Below are positions 22,537 through 31,398 of a stretch of DNA of 64,000 bases, piece after piece (the stretch's first letter is position 1; each line of letters starts with the position of its first letter). Position numbers and translations under genes: made by a program. The DNA is taken from contig NZ_CP098480.1 in NCBI RefSeq assembly GCF_023702715.1, positions 2,170,001 to 2,234,000 on the forward strand, given 5' to 3'. The DNA is from Acinetobacter sp. C32I. Its GTDB lineage: Bacteria > Pseudomonadota > Gammaproteobacteria > Pseudomonadales > Moraxellaceae. The notes beneath the pieces were generated by a model. That model searched no databases and was not told the origin of the DNA. It was given only the letters and a program-made list of their open reading frames with translations.

Positions 22537-24177
22537 TTATTTCTTAATCACCTGTTTATAACGCTTGGCAGGCCAGGTCATGATAAAGCGCGCGCCGCCC
22601 AAGTTTGGACTCTGATCCACTTGAATGGTGCCACCAAACCAGTAGGCAATACGACTGACAATCGACAGACCTAGACCATACCCCCCCGAAGCACGGGTAC
22701 GGCTATCATCTAAGCGGGCAAAGGCTTCAAAAATACGGCTGCGCTCCTGCTCAGGAATCCCCGGTCCGTCATCTTCAACGCAGACATAGGCATTGCCATC
22801 AGCACGAACACCACCACTGATGCGCACTTTATGATCACAGTAACGGACCGCATTACCCACCAGATTCTGCACCACACGATGTAGATAACGGCGTTCTGCA
22901 TCCACTTTTAGAGCCAAAGGCGGTGCAATCAATTCAATTTCTTTTTGCGTCTTCAGCGCTTCGGTTTCCATTGCCACTTGATCCAGCACTTCAACCAAGA
23001 CAATGTCTTCGAAATCTAAAGATGGCGTGCCCTGTTCCAGTTTGGCATAGGTCATGATCTCATCAATCAAGGTATTGAGGGCTTCAATATCCTTATCGAT
23101 CATGTCCACCTGTTGAATACGATAATTATAGTCGTCTTCTTCTGCCAGCATTTCCATACCGAATCGAATCCGCGCCACAGGGGTTCTGAGCTCATGCGAT
23201 ACCGCACGCATCAATTCACGCTGTGCCTCGATCAGACGCTGAATATGATCGGACATGTTGTTATAACTGGAGGCCAAGTTCGCCATTTCATCGCTGCCCT
23301 CAATCGGGACACGCAAGGACAAATCCCCAGACTTCATTTTGTTTAAGGCATAACGCACCTGACGGATTTTACGCTCAAGTGGCAGAATCAAACCATAAAC
23401 ACCCAAACTCAACAGGAACAAGCTAAATAAGGTAATGCCTGCGGAAAGCTGGAATGGCATCCAATTAAACATCGGCACAGGTCCTAGAACCAGCACTTGT
23501 GCAGAATGATTCGGCATTGGCGAAACAATGGAAATGGTGGTACCGCGTACCGTAGCACTGTCTTTATACAACAACACGCTTTGATCTTGGCGCAAACGAC
23601 CAATTTGTTCCGAATCCAGATTGATATCTTTAATATCTACAATTTCAATTGGATAATAGAAGTGCTTTTTGATTTTCTCTAAGTACTCACGCTCCTGCCC
23701 TGGATAAAAAATCAAATAATCCAGTACAAAGATCGGCAACGCTTTCATTTGGCGTTCGCCAATTTTATCGACTTTGATATAGAGGTAATGCTTAGGATCG
23801 TCTTTTAGACCGATAATGATATAGCCGATGCCATTATTGGCATCGTAACGAACCACTGACTTTTGTTCAGCGATACGCTTTTTTTCGGTACGAGACAGTT
23901 CTACCCGCTCTGCATCCACATAGTAGATCGGCAATTCCAGCAAATCAGAGGCATCTGAAATCCAATCTAACTTTTGTTGTTTTTCTGGCTGACGAGACAC
24001 CCCTTCACTAATGACATAGGAAATGCCATCGGTAAGAGATTCGCGATATTCTTGCGCCCGTTGATAGTTAATGATCTGCACCAGCAAATAACAAAATGCG
24101 GCAACCACAACGACCAAAACGACCAAACCAGCATAGATACGCAAAAATATGCTGTTTTTCAGTACTCGACTTACCAT
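22537..24177 (-). CDS. bfmS: BfmS sensor histidine kinase
   Basis: 546 residues. TM1 spans about 13-35 and TM2 about 244-266, enclosing a roughly 200-residue periplasmic sensor. A HAMP domain (about 266-315) follows. The HisKA H-box SHELRTPVARIRFG has the phospho-acceptor at His328, and the HATPase domain has the N-box RVVQNLVGNAVRY, G1 EDDGPGIPE and G2 GGYGLGLS. It controls the phosphorylation state of BfmR. In A. baumannii this pair governs csu pili, biofilm, capsule and serum resistance; carrying that over to this strain is inference. It lies 106 bp downstream of bfmR. Confidence 0.93.
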   Translation of the reverse strand: MVSRVLKNSIFLRIYAGLVVLVVVVAAFCYLLVQIINYQRAQEYRESLTDGISYVISEGVSRQPEKQQKLDWISDASDLLELPIYYVDAERVELSRTEKKRIAEQKSVVRYDANNGIGYIIIGLKDDPKHYLYIKVDKIGERQMKALPIFVLDYLIFYPGQEREYLEKIKKHFYYPIEIVDIKDINLDSEQIGRLRQDQSVLLYKDSATVRGTTISIVSPMPNHSAQVLVLGPVPMFNWMPFQLSAGITLFSLFLLSLGVYGLILPLERKIRQVRYALNKMKSGDLSLRVPIEGSDEMANLASSYNNMSDHIQRLIEAQRELMRAVSHELRTPVARIRFGMEMLAEEDDYNYRIQQVDMIDKDIEALNTLIDEIMTYAKLEQGTPSLDFEDIVLVEVLDQVAMETEALKTQKEIELIAPPLALKVDAERRYLHRVVQNLVGNAVRYCDHKVRISGGVRADGNAYVCVEDDGPGIPEQERSRIFEAFARLDDSRTRASGGYGLGLSIVSRIAYWFGGTIQVDQSPNLGGARFIMTWPAKRYKQVIKK

Positions 24178-24250
24178 AGGGTAAATAATTCCAAGCTAGT
24201 TAACACCTCTCCCTAAACAGCCACGCTGCACAGAGCCCGCTATCAAGGGA

Positions 24251-24276
24251 AAAGCCCCCTGTGATCAGGAGGCTTT
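24251..24276 (-). terminator. hairpin between bfmR and bfmS
   Basis: Stem AAAGCC.CCTG / CAGG.GGCTTT directly after the bfmR stop on the minus strand. The T-run is short (about four), so it may act as a partial terminator that lowers bfmS expression relative to bfmR. Confidence 0.6.
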
Positions 24277-24283
24277 AGCGTGT

Positions 24284-25000
24284 TTAGATTCCGTTGGTTT
24301 CTTTAACGAATAAATAACCTTTACTACGTACTGTTTTAATACGTTTTGGATTTTCTGGATCATCACCAATTTTTGGACGGATACGTGAAATACGCACATC
24401 AATCGAACGATCTTGGCCATCGTATTCGATGCCACGTAAACGCTCGAAAATATCTTCACGAGACAGGATACGACCGGCATTCGACGCCAATAACCATAAC
24501 AAGTCATATTCAGCGCTGGTGAAGTCAACCAACTCACCATTTAAAGTCACTGAACGACCGCCATTATCAATCACCAGATCATCAAATTCGATACGTTGTG
24601 CTACTTCGTCTTCTACTGTTTTGTCAGTGCGACGTAATAAAGCACGGATGCGCGCTAATAACACACGTGGCTGAACAGGTTTAGCAACATAGTCATCTGC
24701 ACCCATTTCTAAACCAAGCACCTGATCCATATCTTCAGTACGTGCAGTGAGCATCAAAATCGGTTGATGATAATGTGGACGCACTTCACGACAAACGGTT
24801 AGACCATCTGCACCCGGTAACATTACATCCAGCACCACAAGATCGGGTTGCTCGCTGATAATGCGACGGATTGCACGATTACCATCCGTTTCGACTCCAA
24901 CTTCTAAACCGTTACGAATCAAATACTCTTGTGTTAAACGTGCTAAGCGTTCATCATCTTCTACGATTAAAATCTTCGGTAACTTTTCTTCTTGGCTCAT
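24284..25000 (-). CDS. bfmR: BfmR response regulator
   Basis: 238 residues, an OmpR/PhoB-type regulator. The receiver domain (about 8-122) has the acidic pair ED at 14-16, the phospho-acceptor Asp58 in VVLDVMLPG, the switch Thr in LMLTART and Lys in DDYVAKP. The C-terminal winged helix (about 135-235) ends with the recognition region SREDIFERLRGIEYDGQDRS and the wing RSKGYLFV. The sequence matches the known Acinetobacter BfmR throughout. It is the first gene of the bfmRS unit. Confidence 0.96.
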   Translation of the reverse strand: MSQEEKLPKILIVEDDERLARLTQEYLIRNGLEVGVETDGNRAIRRIISEQPDLVVLDVMLPGADGLTVCREVRPHYHQPILMLTARTEDMDQVLGLEMGADDYVAKPVQPRVLLARIRALLRRTDKTVEDEVAQRIEFDDLVIDNGGRSVTLNGELVDFTSAEYDLLWLLASNAGRILSREDIFERLRGIEYDGQDRSIDVRISRIRPKIGDDPENPKRIKTVRSKGYLFVKETNGI

Positions 25001-25287
25001 TTGTTGCCCCTAAAATCTGAGTGAATCCATCTATAAAAATCTGATAGATACATTGGTTTATGTTTTGCAATATACACACGTTTACATTGTAAACAAGTAG
25101 CCGTTCACCAAACTGATACACGCTTACCCTGTTTTGTTATCTTTTTATTAAAATTATGAATTTTAATATATTTTTCAGAAATATATGCATTTTCCGACAG
25201 GATGAATATTTAGTATAGATTTTGTGCCAATGTTAAACAATTTGTTTCTTTATTCGCCCAAAACAATTTAAGTGTCTGTTTTTTGAG

Positions 25288-25308
25288 TTATCCACAGAGT
25301 TATCTATA
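25288..25308 (+). promoter_or_regulatory. DnaA boxes upstream of nrdA
   Basis: A perfect DnaA box TTATCCACA at 25288-25296 and a weaker TTATCTATA at 25300-25308 lie about 240 bp upstream of the nrdA start. In E. coli the nrdAB promoter is controlled by DnaA boxes of this kind. Function here is inferred. Confidence 0.55.
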
Positions 25309-25410
25309 AGCCTTTTTTAACGGCTTTGATATGCTATGTGACTGTGATTTCAGCAGTTAAGACATGAAAAAAAAATTAGTAAAATGTCAAGGATTGATCT
25401 ACTCCAAAAA

Positions 25411-25458
25411 ATCCCGTATCTTGTGTTGAAAATAAACTTTAACCACTAAGTATTGTGT
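25411..25458 (+). promoter_or_regulatory. tandem NrdR boxes upstream of nrdA
   Basis: Two 16-mers, 25411-25426 (11 of 16 matches) and 25443-25458 (13 of 16), resemble the NrdR consensus ACACWATATATWGTGT. They are separated by 16 bp, the usual spacing for cooperative NrdR binding. They sit about 90-130 bp before the nrdA start. Confidence 0.6.
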
Positions 25459-25544
25459 TTATCCCTCAAACATCGTGGCATACTTTTTGCTCGATTCAAA
25501 CGGTCAATGAACATAAAAATAGATGATAATGGAGCTATGCTGAC

Positions 25545-28388
25545 ATGAGCATCATCACTTCTACTCCTGGCCAACTTCAGGTCATTAAGCGCACCGGTGA
25601 GATTGCGACATTTAATGCCGAGAAAATTTCTGTTGCGATTGGGAAAGCATTTTTAGCAGTTGAAGGTCAACAAGGTACTGATTCAAGTCGTATCCATGAC
25701 CGTATCACCCAACTGACAGAAATGGTTATGAACACCTTTAATCGTCGCCTACCTTCTGGTGGCACGATTCATATCGAAGAAATCCAAGACCAAGTTGAAT
25801 TGGCATTGATGCGTACTGGCGAACAGAAAGTTGCCCGTGCCTATGTGATTTATCGTGACCAACGCGCAAGTGCTCGTCAGCAAACTGGTGCGAACCATCA
25901 CCCTACCCTGCAAATCACCGATGCCAATGGTCAGCTCCAGCCATTGGATTTGGATGCACTTACAGCAACGATTGAAACTGCAAGTGAAGGTCTAGAAGGG
26001 ATTGATGTTCAAGCCATCCTTGATGAAACCGTAAAGAACTTATACAACGGCGTAAAAGAAAGCGATATCGCGACCACCATGATGATGGCAACGCGTACCC
26101 GTATCGAACAAGAGCCAAACTATACTTATGTGACTGCTCGTTTACTCAGTAGCGAATTGGTCAGCACAGGTTTAGAGTTCTTGGGTCTGCCTGCAGAAAC
26201 CTTGGAAGGCGATGCTTTAGAAACTTTCTTAAAGAAAGGGATCGAGCTTGACCTGCTTTCTGAAGACTTGTTGAACTTTGACCTTGCTAAATTGGCTGCT
26301 GCGATCAAACCAGAACGCTCAAACCAGTTTACTTACTTAGGTCTACAAACTTTATTTGACCGTTACTTCATCCATTCAAATGGCGTGCGTTTTGAATTAC
26401 CACAATTATTCTTTATGCGTGTGTCGATGGGTCTGGCACTTAACGAAGAAAATAAAGAAGACCGTGCAATCGAATTCTATGACTTATTGTCTAGCTTCGA
26501 CTACATGGCATCTACGCCGACCCTATTTAACTCAGGTACTTTGCGTCCGCAATTATCAAGCTGTTACTTAACGACAATTGGTGATGACCTGTACGACATT
26601 TATGGCGCAATGCGTGATAACGCAATGTTGTCTAAATGGGCTGGCGGTTTAGGTAATGACTGGACACCAGTTCGTGCCTTGAACTCATATATCAAAGGCA
26701 CCAACGGTAAATCTCAAGGTGTGGTTCCATTCCTTAAAGTTGCCAACGATACAGCCGTTGCGGTAAACCAAGGTGGTAAGCGTAAAGGTGCAGTCTGTGC
26801 ATACCTTGAAACTTGGCACTTGGATGTTGAAGAATTCCTAGAGCTCCGTAAAAACACTGGTGATGACCGTCGTCGTACCCATGACATGAACACGGCGAAC
26901 TGGGTGCCTGACTTGTTCATGCAACGTGTATTTGAAGATGCTGAATGGACACTGTTCACGCCTTCTGAAACACCAGACCTGCATGATTTAACAGGTGCTG
27001 AATTTGCTGAGCGTTATGCGCACTACGAAGCAGTCGCAAAACAAGAAAACATGCTGCATAAGAAAGTCCGTGCGAAAGACTTATGGCGCAAAATGCTTTC
27101 GATGTTGTTCGAAACTGGTCACCCGTGGATCACATTCAAAGATGTATGTAACTTACGTTCACCACAACAACATGTGGGCGTAGTTCACTCATCGAACTTG
27201 TGTACAGAAATCACCTTAAACACTAACCAAGATGAAATCGCGGTGTGTAACTTAGGTTCGATCAACCTTGTACAACACGTTCAAGGTGGTGTGTTAGATC
27301 GTGAGAAACTTGCGCGTACAGTGAAAACTGCGGTGCGTATGCTCGATAACGTGATCGACATTAACTACTATGCAGTGCCACAAGCAAAGAATTCAAACTT
27401 GAAGCACCGCCCTGTAGGTATGGGGATCATGGGCTTCCAAGATGCATTGTATGAAATGAATCTTGCTTATGGTTCAGATGCAGCGGTTGATTTCGCCGAT
27501 GAATCAATGGAAGTGATCAGCTACTACGCAATCGAAACTTCAAGCAACCTTGCGCTTGAACGTGGTGCTTATTCAACATTCAAAGGTTCATTGTGGGATC
27601 AAGGGATTCTGCCAATCGACTCTTTAGAAATCGTTGCAAAATCACGTCCAGAGCGTATGTTCGAAGTGGATCGTACTCAACGTTTAGACTGGGATTCATT
27701 ACGTACTAAAGTTCAGAAAGACGGTATGCGTAACTCAAATGTGATGGCGATTGCACCGACTGCAACCATCTCTAACATTTGTGGCGTGTCTCAATCGATT
27801 GAGCCAACTTTCCAGAACTTGTATGTGAAATCGAATCTTTCTGGTGAGTTCACCGTGATCAACCCTTACCTTGTTCGTGCATTAAAAGAACGTGGTCTTT
27901 GGGATACGGTAATGGTCAATGATCTAAAACACTTCGAAGGTTCAGTGCAAAAGATTGCGCGTATTCCTGAAGAATTAAAAGCAATCTTCGCGACTGCATT
28001 TGAAGTAGATACTCGCTGGATCGTAGATGCTGCGTCACGTCGTCAAAAATGGATCGACCAAGCACAGTCATTGAACCTTTACATCGCTGGCGCGAATGGT
28101 AAGAAACTTGACATCACCTATAAGATGGCATGGTTACGTGGTCTTAAAACCACATATTATCTCCGAGCTTTAGGTGCAACATCGGCTGAGAAATCAACCA
28201 TTAATACGGGTGCACTGAATGCAGTTAAACCAGCATCGGTTGAAGCGCCTGTGGTTGCAGCAGCACCAGCGGCAGTTGTAGCTGAGAAGAAACCTGAAAC
28301 TGCGGTTGAAGAAGATGGTTTCACGACAGCAGCGCCAGTGCCATTGGCGTGTTCAATTGACAACCCAGACTGCGAAGCTTGTCAGTAA
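25545..28388 (+). CDS. nrdA: class Ia ribonucleotide reductase, alpha subunit
   Basis: 947 residues. It reduces ribonucleoside diphosphates to deoxy forms together with NrdB. The N terminus has an ATP-cone (about 10-100, VIKRTGEIATFNAEKI) and a second cone-like domain (about 118-210), as in the longer Pseudomonas-type NrdA and unlike E. coli (761 residues). Catalytic residues are visible: the cysteine in LSSCYLTT, the pair in NLCTEITLNTNQDE and AVCNLGSINL, and the C-terminal redox cysteines in CSIDNPDCEACQ. The alanine/valine-rich stretch before the C terminus is a flexible linker. A GGAG ribosome site precedes the ATG. Regulatory boxes upstream suggest NrdR and DnaA control. Confidence 0.96.
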   Translation: MSIITSTPGQLQVIKRTGEIATFNAEKISVAIGKAFLAVEGQQGTDSSRIHDRITQLTEMVMNTFNRRLPSGGTIHIEEIQDQVELALMRTGEQKVARAYVIYRDQRASARQQTGANHHPTLQITDANGQLQPLDLDALTATIETASEGLEGIDVQAILDETVKNLYNGVKESDIATTMMMATRTRIEQEPNYTYVTARLLSSELVSTGLEFLGLPAETLEGDALETFLKKGIELDLLSEDLLNFDLAKLAAAIKPERSNQFTYLGLQTLFDRYFIHSNGVRFELPQLFFMRVSMGLALNEENKEDRAIEFYDLLSSFDYMASTPTLFNSGTLRPQLSSCYLTTIGDDLYDIYGAMRDNAMLSKWAGGLGNDWTPVRALNSYIKGTNGKSQGVVPFLKVANDTAVAVNQGGKRKGAVCAYLETWHLDVEEFLELRKNTGDDRRRTHDMNTANWVPDLFMQRVFEDAEWTLFTPSETPDLHDLTGAEFAERYAHYEAVAKQENMLHKKVRAKDLWRKMLSMLFETGHPWITFKDVCNLRSPQQHVGVVHSSNLCTEITLNTNQDEIAVCNLGSINLVQHVQGGVLDREKLARTVKTAVRMLDNVIDINYYAVPQAKNSNLKHRPVGMGIMGFQDALYEMNLAYGSDAAVDFADESMEVISYYAIETSSNLALERGAYSTFKGSLWDQGILPIDSLEIVAKSRPERMFEVDRTQRLDWDSLRTKVQKDGMRNSNVMAIAPTATISNICGVSQSIEPTFQNLYVKSNLSGEFTVINPYLVRALKERGLWDTVMVNDLKHFEGSVQKIARIPEELKAIFATAFEVDTRWIVDAASRRQKWIDQAQSLNLYIAGANGKKLDITYKMAWLRGLKTTYYLRALGATSAEKSTINTGALNAVKPASVEAPVVAAAPAAVVAEKKPETAVEEDGFTTAAPVPLACSIDNPDCEACQ

Positions 28389-28412
28389 TTTTATTCCTCT
28401 CTCAATAAATCC

Positions 28413-28431
28413 CCTCTCCTTTTAGGAGAGG
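28413..28431 (+). terminator. hairpin after nrdA
   Basis: Perfect 8-bp stem CCTCTCCT / AGGAGAGG with a TTT loop, 24 bp after the nrdA stop. There is no T-run, so termination would be weak. A second CCTCTC...GAGAGG pairing can enclose it (28397-28461). It could equally be a REP-like sequence or an mRNA 3'-end stabiliser. Confidence 0.45.
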
Positions 28432-28481
28432 TGATGAGCGACTAAAGCTCCGCAAGAGAGGTTTCTATAGAGGCATCGATC

Positions 28482-28613
28482 ATGTTCCATCTCAGTCATA
28501 ATTATCAATTTGGTGTGATTGTTCTGATTTGTGCCTTTCTAGTGTTTTATATCCCCCTCGTTTACGCGTTTTTTAAAATACGTAGACAACAGCGTAATCA
28601 AAATAAGTCTTAG
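28482..28613 (+). CDS. 43-aa single-pass membrane micro-ORF
   Basis: ATG at 28482 with an AGAGG ribosome site 8 nt upstream, ending with TAG at 28611-28613. The translation begins MFHLSHNYQF, continues with the hydrophobic helix GVIVLICAFLVFYIPLVYAF and ends in a basic tail KIRRQQRNQNKS. The positive-inside rule puts the tail in the cytoplasm. It is too short for a domain call. Its place between nrdA and nrdB and its good ribosome site make it plausible, but without comparative data it remains a prediction. Confidence 0.5.
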   Translation: MFHLSHNYQFGVIVLICAFLVFYIPLVYAFFKIRRQQRNQNKS

Positions 28614-28695
28614 GGATTGTCAGTGTCCATTGGTCACTTTTTAAAACTCAATCAATAAAACTTAATTTTGCTTACACAAATTGAGCGTATAGTAG

Positions 28696-28718
28696 GACAT
28701 CTCCTTGCTTGAGATGTC
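28696..28718 (+). other. hairpin upstream of nrdB
   Basis: Perfect 8-bp stem GACATCTC / GAGATGTC with the 7-nt loop CTTGCTT, 38 bp before the nrdB start and without a T-run. If nrdB has its own promoter upstream, this is a leader stem-loop; otherwise it is an intercistronic structure. Confidence 0.5.
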
Positions 28719-28755
28719 TAAATAAAAGATATAAAGCAACGAAGAGAGAATTGAT

Positions 28756-30039
28756 ATGTCTATCCTTAGTTGGGACGATTTTGAAGATGATTCGCAAAAA
28801 CCGACTACACCTGAACACAAGTCTGCGCCCATCGACACGCAAAAAACGGTTAATACGCAAGTGGTATCTGATTCAGAGCAATCATCGCCGCGCGTGGCTG
28901 CTGCACAACCCGCTGGAACCAGTACCGTGCGATCAACAAATCCAACCGATTCGTTGGCACGAGCATCTGCTGCCTTAGAACATTTAGATGCTGCACCTGG
29001 CTTGGAAGAGCTTGAGATGGGTGCACAACGTGTACAGGTTGATGATAAAGCGATGATCAACTGTCGCGCTGACTTAAACCAGCTTGTTCCGTTTAAATAC
29101 GAGTGGGCTTGGCAGAAGTATCTTGACGGGTGTGCAAACCACTGGATGCCGCAAGAAGTCAACATGAACCATGATATCGCGCTTTGGAAGTCTGAAAATG
29201 GCTTAACTGAAGATGAGCGTACCATCATCATGCGTTCTTTGGGTTTCTTCTCGACTGCAGACTCATTGGTTGCAAACAACTTGGTCTTGGCGATCTACCG
29301 TCACATTACTAACCCTGAATGCCGTCAGTACATCTTGCGTCAAGCGTTTGAAGAAGCGATTCACACGCATGCTTATCAATACTGTATCGAATCTTTGGGT
29401 ATGGACGAAGGCGAAGTCTTCAACATGTACCGCGAGATTCCAAGTGTTGCGCGTAAAGCATCGTGGGGCTTGAAGTACACTCAATCTTTAAGTGATCCAA
29501 CGTTCAACACAGGTACGCCTGAAAACGACCAACGTTTACTGCGTAACTTGATCGCATTCTATTGCGTACTTGAAGGGATCTTCTTCTACTGTGGCTTTAC
29601 TCAAATCTTGAGTATGGGTCGTCGTAACAAGATGAATGGTGTTGCTGAGCAGTTCCAGTACATCTTGCGTGATGAGTCTATGCACTTGAACTTCGGTATC
29701 GACATGATCAACCAGATCAAGATCGAGAACCCGCACTTGTGGACGGCTGAGTTCCAAGAAGAAGTGATTCAAATGATTCTTGAAGGCACCATGCTTGAGA
29801 TCGAATATGCGCGTGACACGATGCCACGTGGTGTATTGGGTATGAATGCAAGCATGATGGAAGAATACTTGAAGTTCATCTGTAACCGTCGTTTAGCGCA
29901 GCTTGGTTTACCTGAGCAGTTTGCTGGTGTAACCAACCCATTTGGCTGGATGTCTGAGATGATGGACTTGCGTAAAGAGAAAAACTTCTTTGAAACGCGT
30001 GTAACAGACTACCAAACTGGTGGTGCGTTAAGCTGGTAA
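28756..30039 (+). CDS. nrdB: class Ia ribonucleotide reductase, beta subunit
   Basis: 427 residues. It carries the di-iron/tyrosyl radical cofactor that starts catalysis in NrdA. The first roughly 90 residues are a polar, Ser/Thr/Pro/Ala-rich extension that is probably disordered. The ferritin-like core follows, with metal ligands visible in [16 protein letters not shown] and [13 protein letters not shown]. The C-terminal tail [15 protein letters not shown] is the segment that docks into NrdA. A terminator follows 18 bp after the stop. It lies 367 bp after nrdA. Confidence 0.95.
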   Translation: MSILSWDDFEDDSQKPTTPEHKSAPIDTQKTVNTQVVSDSEQSSPRVAAAQPAGTSTVRSTNPTDSLARASAALEHLDAAPGLEELEMGAQRVQVDDKAMINCRADLNQLVPFKYEWAWQKYLDGCANHWMPQEVNMNHDIALWKSENGLTEDERTIIMRSLGFFSTADSLVANNLVLAIYRHITNPECRQYILRQAFEEAIHTHAYQYCIESLGMDEGEVFNMYREIPSVARKASWGLKYTQSLSDPTFNTGTPENDQRLLRNLIAFYCVLEGIFFYCGFTQILSMGRRNKMNGVAEQFQYILRDESMHLNFGIDMINQIKIENPHLWTAEFQEEVIQMILEGTMLEIEYARDTMPRGVLGMNASMMEEYLKFICNRRLAQLGLPEQFAGVTNPFGWMSEMMDLRKEKNFFETRVTDYQTGGALSW

Positions 30040-30056
30040 GTTGAATTAACAGCTAT

Positions 30057-30084
30057 AAAAAACCGCCTAAATGGCGGTTTTTTT
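30057..30084 (+). terminator. terminator after nrdB
   Basis: GC stem CCGCC / GGCGG flanked by A-run and T-run, 18 bp after the nrdB stop. Confidence 0.9.
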
Positions 30085-30526
30085 AAGAAAATCTGCATTT
30101 ATAAATTTCTATTTTTGCAAATTCATCCAGTGTAATTTTATTTTAACCATGGACAGTCTTAGATCACAATTTGTTGATTATTGGTTAGATTAGCCAAACT
30201 TGTATTCGTATTATTTAAAAATCCTGAAGAAAAAACTATTAAAAGATTAATAGTGACTTGTCCATATCATTCAAAAATTTTATACCGAGTGATGATATAT
30301 AAAATTCTCTATTCGATTTACGCTCCTTAGCTTTGGCAACAGGAAATTGAAAAAATGTAAATAATATCGCCTATGTGAGTATTACAAGTATCTCTATCGC
30401 TGGCCAGTGAAAGGAGTTTACAGGGTTATTTCACAACCATCAAAATAATAAGAACCCTCCAGGGTAAAATATGATGAGCTTTGAAAGAGGAAATAGCCAT
30501 GTTGATTATTCCTAATTTTTTATTTT
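30085..30526. other. AT-rich intergenic stretch
   Basis: 442 bp after the nrdB terminator with no credible gene. The last part (from about 30464) is the downstream flank of the duplicated Imm11-like unit and has a diverged copy at 31399-31467. Nothing else is seen. Confidence 0.5.
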
Positions 30527-31241
30527 CTAGTTTTTTTTAATATCACATAAAAACAATTGCCATGCATCACTCAATTGAGCTTCATCTAAAGCTTTCTTTA
30601 ATTCATCAGACATAAAAATTGAATTATCAAGCTCAGGATCTCTCCACAAATCAATATCACATTTAACAGCCTCCTTTTTTATGGCAATAGCATGATCTGC
30701 ATAGTCCGCATGGTATAACTCAAAAAGTTGATAACCATTATGTCGAGTATTTCTATATTTTATTAATTCTTCTGTACTATATTCTGGATAGAAAAAGTTT
30801 CGCAATTCAGTAATATTCAGAAAATAATAGGTTTGATCATTTACCAATTCATTGAGCTGAATATCAAAAAAAGATAAGGGATAAAGTGTACTTTCGCCTA
30901 AACGAAACTTTTTCAGTACATTGGCGCACTCTTCAGTAAGGATAACAAAGCCATCTTGGGTACGAAAAAAACTAGGTAGTTTCACTGTTTTGCCAAAACC
31001 ATGTGCATATAAAATAGTTGGAGCATTTTCTGGTAATATCTTTTCAGCTAGGTGATATCTTTTAATTATTTCTATGCTCTTTTGAGTCATTTCATTTTTT
31101 TGCTCTTTTTCCTCTGCCGTTGCTCCCACTTTATTTAGTTTATTAAACTCTGGATAGTCAAATAGTCCAGGAAAAGTTAACTCAAATACCCGATAATTTT
31201 CATCAAACATTATTGTTGTTGTCCATACATTATTAGACATA
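30464..31241 (-). repeat. tandem duplication, copy 1
   Basis: Direct repeat of about 0.78 kb covering the 237-aa gene and its downstream flank. It is matched by 31399-32176 at an offset of about 935 bp. By eye the stretch 30904-31241 is identical to 31839-32176, while the rest has diverged. Confidence 0.85.
30527..31240 (-). CDS. Imm11/DUF1629-like protein, copy 1
   Basis: 237 residues, soluble, acidic and AT-rich. The C-terminal block DIDLWRDPELDNSIFMSDELKKAL resembles the end of the Imm11 (DUF1629, MXAN_0049-type) immunity family, in which an Arg/Asp-rich strand is followed by a Ser-Asp-x-hydrophobic-Lys helix. This is a resemblance, not a firm assignment. The first 143 residues are the same as in copy 2 except at the very end of that block; residues about 145-205 differ clearly and the last 30 are again nearly the same. 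No toxin gene lies next to it. Low GC and duplication mark the region as accessory. Confidence 0.6.
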   Translation of the reverse strand: MSNNVWTTTIMFDENYRVFELTFPGLFDYPEFNKLNKVGATAEEKEQKNEMTQKSIEIIKRYHLAEKILPENAPTILYAHGFGKTVKLPSFFRTQDGFVILTEECANVLKKFRLGESTLYPLSFFDIQLNELVNDQTYYFLNITELRNFFYPEYSTEELIKYRNTRHNGYQLFELYHADYADHAIAIKKEAVKCDIDLWRDPELDNSIFMSDELKKALDEAQLSDAWQLFLCDIKKN

Positions 31242-31296
31242 ATTTTATCTCTTTAAGGTCAGGTATCTGCAATAATTACTTTTACCAAAAGTGTAT

Positions 31297-31391
31297 AAAT
31301 TTCAGCTGCTTCATATCTACAACTATTGTTATGCTAACTATTAATTAACATAATAATAGTTATATTATTACTAAAAGTCGAGCTGAAATTT
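31297..31391. repeat. nested inverted repeat between the duplicated genes
   Basis: Outer arms AAATTTCAGCT (31297-31307) and AGCTGAAATTT (31381-31391) are perfect. Inner arms AACTATTGTTATG (31321-31333) and CATAATAATAGTT (31349-31361) match at 12 of 13. Both share nearly the same centre, so the whole 95 bp could form a cruciform or a long RNA stem. It lies upstream of copy 1 and has no counterpart upstream of copy 2. Confidence 0.7.
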
Positions 31392-31398
31392 CAACGGG

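Larger units (their letters stand above)
25001..25544. other. 544-bp divergent regulatory region bfmR/nrdA
   Basis: AT-rich region without a gene. It holds the promoters of bfmR (minus) and nrdA (plus), a perfect DnaA box and two NrdR-like boxes, listed separately. The stretch 25130-25260 is especially A/T-rich. Confidence 0.6.

Noticed and set aside
28662..29279. 205-aa frame antisense to nrdB
   Set aside because: It is a shadow of the nrdB N-terminal extension, with no ribosome site or domain.
31341..31373. dif/pdif-like sequence AATTAACATAA-TAATAG-TTATA
   Set aside because: The XerD-like half matches well, but the XerC-like half fits at only about 6 of 11 positions, and the stretch is part of a longer inverted repeat. 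In such AT-rich DNA this is likely chance.
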